Below, piece by piece: positions 56,309 through 64,000 of a DNA stretch of 64,000 nt. Source of the stretch: Carex sylvatica (taxonomy: Eukaryota; Streptophyta; Magnoliopsida; Poales; Cyperaceae); contig CAXKVR010000046.1 in assembly GCA_964058845.1 (NCBI GenBank), forward strand, positions 62,001 through 126,000. The letters run 5' to 3'. Position 1 is the stretch's first letter. Each line of letters opens with the position of its first letter. The translations under genes were made by a program, and so were the position numbers. A model generated the notes under the pieces. That model searched no databases and was not told the origin of the DNA. It worked only from the letters and a program-made list of their open reading frames with translations.

Positions 56309-59300
56309 ATGGAGAACAATAACATCTATGCAAGTGTAGATAGACAAAAGCCAATTAGAGCTGGTTTCGATTCAAAAACAAATCTATCAGGTAGAAATGG
56401 CCCAAAAAACTCAGGTTCCTTTAGAAGACTTAATCCTGGTCCGATCCGGCCTACGCGAAGGGAATCAAAGGGCTCGATTGGACAGATTCAACGATTCAGA
56501 TCCAATCGATTGGTTCTTTGCCTGAGCATAATTGCTTTGTGGGGCTACATTGGATTTCATTTGCAATCCAAGTGGGCCCACAATGATAGTGAAAAACCCA
56601 AATTCAGTGGTTCCAAGTACCAGTTTGGTAATTTTACCGTACCATCTTTTGAGGAGAAGGGTGCAAATGAGACAAGGACAGTAATTTTGGAAGCTGAAGA
56701 GAAAAAGGTTGAGCCAAACGTGTCAAATGCAAAGGCCCATAGTTTTGAACTGGATTTGGATTCAAATGAGGTGAAGGTGAATAATAGTGAAAATTTAGCA
56801 ACTGTGAAGCGGGATGTTGAGTCAAATGTATCAGATTTGAACCTCCAAAAGAAGAAAAAGAAAACGACTGAGCACAAGTCAAGAAAAACTAAGAAGGCTG
56901 TAGATGAAAAAGATCCGAACAGTGAGTTCGAGGACGGTTTGGTGCCTAGAAAAAACACTTCATATGGACTAATTGTGGGCCCTTTTGCTCAGACAGAAGA
57001 TACAATTTTGGAGTGGAATTCTGATAAACGGAGAGGGACTTGTGATCGGGGGGGTGAGTTTGCACATATTGTTTTTTCCCGGTCGTTTGTTTTGGTGTTC
57101 CATGAGCTTTCCATGACAGGGGCACCTCTTTCCATGATGGAGTTGGCCAGTGAGCTTTTAAGTTGTGGGGCCAGAGTGTCAGTGGTTGTTGTTAATAGAA
57201 AAGGGGGTTTACTGACGGAGCTACAAAAGAGAGGGATTAAAGTGATAAAAGATCGGATGGAGGCTAGCTTTCTGGCGGCCGAGAAAGCTGATGCAGTCAT
57301 TGCCGGTTCAGCTGTTTGTTCTACATGGATTGGTTGGTATTTTTACTGTTAATTTGACCACTTGTACAGGACAGATATTATTTTAGGTTGATGCTGTTAA
57401 TTGGTACCAAACAGATCTGATTTTATGTTATTATTATATTTTGTTCCCTTTTATCTGGTTCCAAATTGCAAACTGAGGCTGACATAAACCTTCTCAAAAA
57501 ATTCTCCCTTATAACAGGTATGCATTATGTAATGGTAATGACTAACGACTAGTATAACATAAAACCTGAAACAAGAACCCTTGATCCTTTCATGTAAGTA
57601 ATATAGTCAATGATCCTACTAAAACACCTCATTTAGAATCATTAATTAGGTTGAAATTCCAAGTTAACTAATTCTGCTTACCTGATATTTTGGATGGCGC
57701 AGAACAGTACTTGTCACATCACCCAACTAAGGCTGATCGAATTCTCTGGTGGATCATGGAGAACAGGCGCGAGTATTTTGATCGGTCAATGCATCTACTC
57801 GGCCGGGTCAAAACCCTAGCTTTCTTATCCGATTCACAATCCAAGAGGTGGCTCTCATGGTGTGAAGAAGAAAAAATTAAATTAAGTTCACAACCTATGT
57901 TGGTACCTCTTTCAGTTAACGAAGAGCTAGCCTTTGCTGCAGGCATCACTACCTCTCTTAACACGCCTCAATTCAGTGTGGAAAAAATGGTAGAAAAAAT
58001 AAAAAATTTGAGAAATGAAGTGAGGGGAGAGATGGGATTGGGAGAAGATGATGTGTTGGCTATGTCTTTGAGTAGTGTAAATCCCGGTAAAGGCCAGCGG
58101 TTGCTTCTAGAAGCTGCTATTTTGATTCTTGAAGATAAGGTTAGCTTGAGAGTTGAGTTAAACCGTTTATCTTCTCTAAATGAATCAAACAAAACCGACG
58201 CAAGTAAAAATGCTACTTTACTTCAAAATCAAACAAGTGAGGCCATTGAGCCAAAAAATGGAACTGAACTTCAAGAGAAAGATGTACTCCTAGTTACCAG
58301 TGAAACAAAAAGCAGGGATTTAGTTCAAGATAAAGAATTGAACTCCACCACTCTAAATCAAATAAAGAATGAGTTTTTGTCTAATATGACCACTGGTAAT
58401 GTGGACATAGATACCAGCACTAGTGTGATTAAGAGAACAAGAAGGCGATTCAGGGGGCATAAGCCTTTAAGGGGCTTGTTAGCTGAGAAACAAGATAATA
58501 AAGTACAAAATCTTAGGGTTTTAATTGGTTCTCTTGGATCAAAGAGCAACAAAATACCTTACCTTAGGTTGATTTCAAGGTTAATAACTCAACACACAAG
58601 CATGTCAAAGCTAGTCATGTGGACCCCGTCAACGACACACGTGTTATCACTGTATGCTGCAGCTGATATCTACGTAATGAATGCACAGGTGAGTTTGTAC
58701 AGACTTGGTTATTTTAGCAATGTGTAAGTATTGATTCTTTTTATTTTCAGTATTTCTTTTCGTTTTTGAAATTAAACTACAGCTAAAAGATACTAGGTGG
58801 TTAAAGAGATGTGTCTACATTTTTATTCCTTTTCTTTTGGGGTTTAATTTATGGGTAATTTTCCATGCTGGTAGGGTATTGGAGAAACATTTGGGAGAGT
58901 AACAATTGAAGCTATGGCATTTGGCCTCCCGGTACATCTTCTCCTCTACATATTTTCTTAATTTCTGAAAACAAATTCCCTATTTGTAGTTCTTCCTCCT
59001 CAAGTTTATGTAGCTCACAAATGGTGCCAAAAAAATGTCTTAATTTTATACAGTAATAGCAGTGCCTAAAGATTCTCACTAAATCCTTTTTTATGTCCTT
59101 TTTTTGTTAAATTATTGTTGTCATTTGTTTGCAGGTGTTAGGAACAGATGCAGGAGGCACGAAAGAAATTGTCAAAGATGGAGTAACAGGCCTTCTTCAC
59201 CCAGTTGGGAGGAATGGAACAAAAACCCTAGCTGAGAATATGCTATTTCTACTTAGAAATCCAAATTTGAGAGTGAAGATGGGAGAAAAGGGGCGGGAAC

Positions 59301-59377
59301 TTGTAATTAACAAGTACCTCAAGAGCAATACATACAATAAACTTGCACATGTACTTGCCGAATGCATGAAATCATAG
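56309..59377 (+). CDS. GT4-family glycosyltransferase, type II membrane protein (4 exons)
   Basis: Exons 56309-57332, 57703-58688, 58875-58931 and 59135-59377 join in frame with GT..AG borders to give 769 residues. A basic Ser-rich cytosolic tail (1-66) is followed by one membrane segment (about 67-83, LVLCLSIIALWGYIGF), a stem, then a Rossmann-type N-domain (FHELSMTGAPLSMMELA) and the C-domain with the E-x7-E motif (ETFGRVTIE) plus AMAFGLPVLGTDAGG, the GT4 donor-site signature. It matches the plant family containing Arabidopsis At3g15940 and At1g52420 (about 700 residues), probably Golgi-located; its acceptor is not known to me. ATG 56309 was chosen over an upstream TTG. A sequon-rich insertion of about 120 residues within the catalytic half makes it longer than relatives. 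Confidence 0.92.
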
Positions 59378-60738
59378 TAACAAGCCCAAAATTCACCATA
59401 TATTTTCCTTTCATTTTACCCCTTTTTCTATTTCATTAAGTTTTTCTCAGTTTTATTTTTACAAGATAGGCGTACAAGCAGCTAAGGTTGCTTACTGATT
59501 TTTGTAGACTATTATTAAATTTTTGTCAGTTTTCTTATTAGGTTAGCCTTTTTAAAAAATTTGAGGAACCACATAGAATTATATAAAATTTTATCAAATT
59601 CCTTGTAGAAAGTTAATTGTTCTTTTATTTTACTTGTAACTTGTCTCTTTACTTAAGTCACCAAAATGAGTTGGTAATTCGAAAAACAAAATGAATAATT
59701 AATACATGAGTTGGATTTGGGATCCGCATACTTCATTTTGAAAGCATATATGGAAAGGTGACAGTTTTTTCTGTGTTCGTTGTTAACTTTTGAATTTGTT
59801 AAATACACATCAAACCAATCTATATTGCTGAAATTAATTTATCTAGGTTATATATTACAAATCTATATTGAATGAAAAATAGATGTATAAAAAAAAACTT
59901 GGTTGGTTATATCAAGAGAAAGATTACAAGGTGCCTAAGGAAATAAGGTCGAGAGAGGATGAAGTCTGGAACTAATTATACTTTTTATTCACATAATTTT
60001 GTAATTAATACACTACCATTTATTTGCTGTTAACTGACATGATAAGGAGCTTGACTGTTTCACTTAATCAATACTTAATTTGCTAAAATTGTGCAATTGT
60101 AAGAACCTACAACCTACCTACATCCTTTGCTAAACCTTGACTGCACAAATGGAATAATCCAAAAGACCCACATTCATTAGCTCACTTTTTTCAGATGCAT
60201 TATATTATGTATAAATTACATCCAAAGTGTTGAATTTCAAATTTAAAACTCAGTTTAGCACAATTTTCAGTGTTGCCGAGTTATGTGGATTATCAATGCA
60301 TTCTAAACTAGATATCTTTGTTCTGCCACTTCTTTGTAAAAGCAAACTAACAAAACGAGTCAAAAAATCCGTTGCCAGTAAATTGAGCTCAAATGCAGAC
60401 GCAGCAGAATAGCAAATACTTCACTGATACTAGATAACAGACAAGCCATACAGATTAACAAGGTAAAACAACAAATAACACATCAACATCCACCACAATT
60501 CACTATCTTTAAGTAAACATTCTGTACAAAATAAAAAATGGCAGAGAAAGGCTCTATAAACTAGAGCAATATTCTCCATAACAGTAAGGCTGAGGTAAAA
60601 TGACAAATATACCATAGCTCAACCCTACCCCACCAACTCAGTAAGTAAACTCTCACTTGCAACCAATTAACATATTTTTCTTTCGAGAAACTATATCCCT
60701 CTTACAAAGAAAGAAACAAAAAAAGTTCAGAGAAGCTT
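59378..60738. other. Convergent intergenic region
   Basis: Lies between the GT4 stop (+) and the EPL stop (-). It should contain both 3' UTRs. No gene is supported; small ORFs are without features. Confidence 0.5.
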
Positions 60739-63700
60739 TCAACCAGCTCCATTAAACTTTGGAGTGGAAGATTTTATTGCATCAGCGATCATGAGAGCAT
60801 ATCTCGCTTGGTACATTGCCATATCAGCCTTTTGCATAAGCAGCTCTGCTTTTTCCCTCTTAAGCCTGGCCATATTTGCCGCATGCAGTGCGGCATTCTG
60901 TGCATCCCTCACCTTGAACTCCTCCAGATCTTCTTTAAGGAACCCTAGGTTGTCAGAAGGCAAACTGGTTGGATTCACCCTGTCGGGCATGTCAGAACTT
61001 GCCAGATCAGCCTTTTGCATACGCAGTTGTGTTTTTGCCCTCTTAACCCTGGCCATATTTACCGCATGCAATGCGTCATTATGTGCATCCCTCGCCTTGA
61101 ACTCCTCCACATCATCTTTAAGGAACCCTAGGTTGTCAGAAGCCAAACTGGTTGGATTCATCCTGTTGGGCATGTCAAAACTTGCAGAACGCTTCCGCTT
61201 ACCCGTTAACACAGTCTGGTTATGAGAAAGGGGTGATACAGCCTGGTGGTTGTCAGAGAAATGTGATGCTGATAACAGTGCGGCATTCTGTGCATCCCTT
61301 GCCTTGAACCCCTCCACATCTTCTTCAAGGAACCCTAGGTTGTCAGAAGGCAAACTGGTTGGATTCATCCTGTCGGCCATGTCAAAACTTGCAGGGCGCT
61401 TTCGCTTACCCGTTAACACAGTCTGGTTATGAGAGAGGGGTGACACAGCCTGATGGTTGTCAGAGAATTGTGATTCTGATACCCCTGTGCTTTTTGGATG
61501 ATTCAGCCTGGAAACAGATGCAACTCTATCTCGGGATGCACGCGCACTAAGCCTCCCTAAAATTAAAATTCAATACAAAAGAGATCTATTATATGACTAT
61601 TATGTAACAGGAAACACTGGCTGCCAATTGTCCCAAATAAAAGAAAGAAATGAAAAAGAACAAAGAAGAAACAAAATAATTACCAAAAAATATATATAGA
61701 TAAAATAGTAATGATATAGCAATGAAAAAAAGCTACCAGATTTGCGGGACCTGCCATGACTCTGGGAAGAGGGAAGCAGCTTTTTCTGGGGGCGCTCTAG
61801 CTGAAGGCCAAGAGGCCTGAGGCAGAAGGCAAACATAGGTGGCTCGGCCGGGGGTGCCATGCTGAGTCGTGCACGTTTTATTTTTCTGACTGAAGCTTTC
61901 CATTCATCTAGCAGCTTCTGGTAATGCATCCACAGTGGAGGCTGCAAAGCAAGAAAATTATCCCACTATATTGCAAATAGGATCCTGGTATATTTCAAAT
62001 CTAAAGAAAAGCCTGACATATATAATTATTATTGTGATTATGGACATGGGATGATAACAGGAATGAAAAAGATTATGCCGCTTATTCTATAAGTATGTCC
62101 ATGCAACTCTTAAATAAATTAAGCATAGTCACTTTCCCACAGCCAATCTTATCTTGCAAACCAAGAAAATGAAACGAGTGACATGGAAATTGCAAACTAA
62201 TTGCACAGTAGAGCCATTTCAACAAATAGTCCAAAAAAATTAAGATAAAAATAGGAAGTAACAATCCCTACCTGCAAATGACGAATTAAGGGCATTCCTT
62301 TCTTCATCCTCTTGGTAATCCAGTAGCCTGCAACTTCCTTCACTACCTCCATGGGGCCCACATTTCCCATTAGCTCTTCAATCTGTTCTTTAGTGAACTC
62401 TGTGCAGTTATTCATGTACGCAAGTTTCTCAAACTTATCCATAAACCGCTCGAATAAATCCTCTGTCAGCTCTCTCTCTCCATTTAAACCCAAAACCCAC
62501 TCCTCATCTTCACTATCCATTTCATAAATAACCCTAGATGGATCGAGAGCTACATCTATATCTGACCCAACCTGTCTGATGTAACTCAACCCACGCACAA
62601 ATGGCCGCCTAAAACCAACCATGTTATCACCCTCAACTATCAGTACACCAGGTGTTGGAATCTTTTCAACAGAGGCAGCTCTCATGTTTCGATTGTAGCA
62701 TTCTACATACATCTCCTTGAAAATAAACCATTGTTTTTGTTCGGTAAATTCTAAAGACCAGTCCCTTCCACCCCACCACATCATCGCATTGTTGTACCGG
62801 TTTGTAGACCCTGGCTGCATGACCTGGTTTGCACGATGGAAGTACTTCGTCTCTCTGAAAAACTGCACGCATAGTCTTGCACCATCCTGCTCGTCAAAGT
62901 CAAGCACCACATGGGCCCCACATTCCCTCCAACCTCTGCTATCGGCTGTGATGAGCACATTTGCACAGCAGGTCAAGGCATAGTCAGAACATTTGCTACT
63001 GTGTGGTTGAGATGAGGTATCAGAGCAGGGTTTTCTGGAGACAATTTGATCGCTCGAGGGTCGAAGTTTTGGGAGATAAGAGGTTGGAGGGGAAGACACT
63101 GTTGCATCCTTGTCATCTATTTTGATACTTTTAGTAGCAGAGCCATCTTTATCATTGTCATCTCCAGAAACACACACTGAGGTTGTCGGTTGTGAGTTTT
63201 GGGGAAAACTGGAGACGGACATCTTTTCCTGATGGGAACCGAGTAAGAATGAAGGCGGTTTCAAGGTGCTTTTCTCGTTCATGAAAAACATCAATGGATT
63301 TACACCAGAAAAAAATGGTTGATATGCCAACAATGGGTCAACCAATCCACTCGAAGAATCCTTCTCAGCTGAAAAGTGCAATTTTATAAATAATACAAAG
63401 TTCATCTAAAACAAAAATAATCAAGAGAGTTACCTTTGCTATTTGGAAGAGTAAGAAAAGGAAGATTTGGAGCTTTTTAGGTAAGGTTTAAATGACTCGA
63501 TTTTAATCAGCTTTCAGATTACATAAATATGAATGCCTCCACTTTCAGATTACATTTAATCCGCTTCTGCAAATAAGCCCATCTCAAATTAGTGATCCAA
63601 AAGAAGCTGAATAAACCTATAACAGCCTGACCCTCATAGCCATCCAAGCCCGAAATTGCACAAGTGATTAACATAACCAGCACTTTAGACGCTTTACCAT

Positions 63701-64000
63701 TGCACTCACCGTTCATCTTAAACATTCCCAGAAGGAAACACAAGATGGAAACTGCTGGCCTCAAACAAACCTTGAGCAAGAAATATTGCCCACCAAATGA
63801 GTTGTCTGAGACCATTATTTCTAACTTTAACAATGGCGACATGGTAATTAAAGCGCCGTTATAAAGAAAGAATAACGTGTGCCAATGCCAAAAATGTGAC
63901 CCTATCAAAACCGTCCGTCAAACATTGCTAGCGGTAAGTTCAATTTCAGCACTATGTCACAATGGCTAGGCAAAATCCTAGTTGTATCAACAATAATGGT
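60739..64000 (-). CDS. Enhancer-of-Polycomb-like protein, 3' part (runs off the window)
   Basis: Chromatin protein related to Enhancer of Polycomb, a subunit of NuA4-type histone acetyltransferase complexes. Exons, 5' to 3': about 63901-63519 (FLLKVCLRPAVSILCFLL, matching the middle region of plant EPLs), a possible small one at 63472-63434, 63368-62272, 61941-61737 and 61556-60739. The last three join in frame: MPLIRHLQ|PPLWMHYQ and RKSG|RLSARA. The EPL core is in the 63368-62272 exon: CCANVLITADSRGWRECGA, PGSTNRYNNAMMW, CYNRNMRAASVEKIP, VIYEMDSEDEEW, LTEDLFERFMDKFEK, FTKEQIEELM. The C-terminus contains a tandem repeat and the usual helical ARLKREKAELLMQKAD segment. In-frame stops between 63521 and 63474 must be removed by splicing or are lesions. 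The 5' end is outside the window. Confidence 0.88.

Noticed and set aside
56557..57300. Antisense ORFs (82-133 codons) in the GT4 exon 1
   Set aside because: Shadows of the plus-strand exon, which has clear family similarity and splice sites.
63650..63725. tRNA-like stretch on the minus strand (AATGGTAAAGCGTCTAAAG... TTCG)
   Set aside because: No acceptor stem or A/B box pair in the right spacing, and it lies within the EPL coding block.

Overview
The window is nuclear DNA from a flowering plant, most likely a eudicot. It is AT-rich, its genes carry spliceosomal introns with GT..AG borders, and its proteins are plant-specific (family-1 UGTs with the plant PSPG box, a plastid-type anthranilate synthase alpha subunit, a plant-type Enhancer-of-Polycomb-like protein). 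Plant transposons of nearly every class fill the space between genes. I cannot name the species.

Layout. 1-4.6 kb: a decayed PIF/Harbinger transposon. 4.7-6.1 kb (-): intronless UDP-glycosyltransferase, UGT75-like. 6.1-19.7 kb: gene-free, packed with fold-back MITEs, a telomere-motif repeat amplified in tandem, and a hAT-type element. 19.8-21.2 kb (+): a second UGT75-like gene, divergent from the first and probably an old duplicate. 21.7-29.1 kb: a MULE-like terminus, then a rearranged Ty1/copia element ending in two long LTRs arranged tail to tail. 29.6-31.8 kb: a MULE with both terminal inverted repeats and a broken MuDR transposase. 32.0-32.5 kb: a hAT-type MITE. 34.2-40.0 kb (+): anthranilate synthase alpha subunit, 12 exons, reconstructed completely (588 aa). 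41.2-47.1 kb: a second degenerate copia element whose gag fragment lies on the opposite strand from pol. 47.4-48.3 kb (-): a candidate two-copy box C/D snoRNA locus with a ribosomal-type promoter. 50.3-51.2 kb (-): ribosomal protein L12, 2 exons. 52.4-53.8 kb: two fold-back elements. 54.6-55.4 kb: a 5'-truncated LINE with its target-site duplication. 56.3-59.4 kb (+): a GT4-type membrane glycosyltransferase, 4 exons. 60.7-64.0 kb (-): 3' part of an Enhancer-of-Polycomb-like gene that runs off the window.

The genes do not form a pathway or cluster. The two UGTs are related to each other. RPL12 and the snoRNA locus share a promoter style (site II plus telo-box) typical of ribosome-biogenesis genes. 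Anthranilate synthase (tryptophan entry step), the GT4 protein and the EPL protein are ordinary single genes. The most distinctive material is structural: the (TA)n-targeted MITE group, the tail-to-tail LTR palindrome, the snoRNA pair, small insertions with readable target-site duplications in and beside the anthranilate synthase gene, and internal repeats in the EPL C-terminus.
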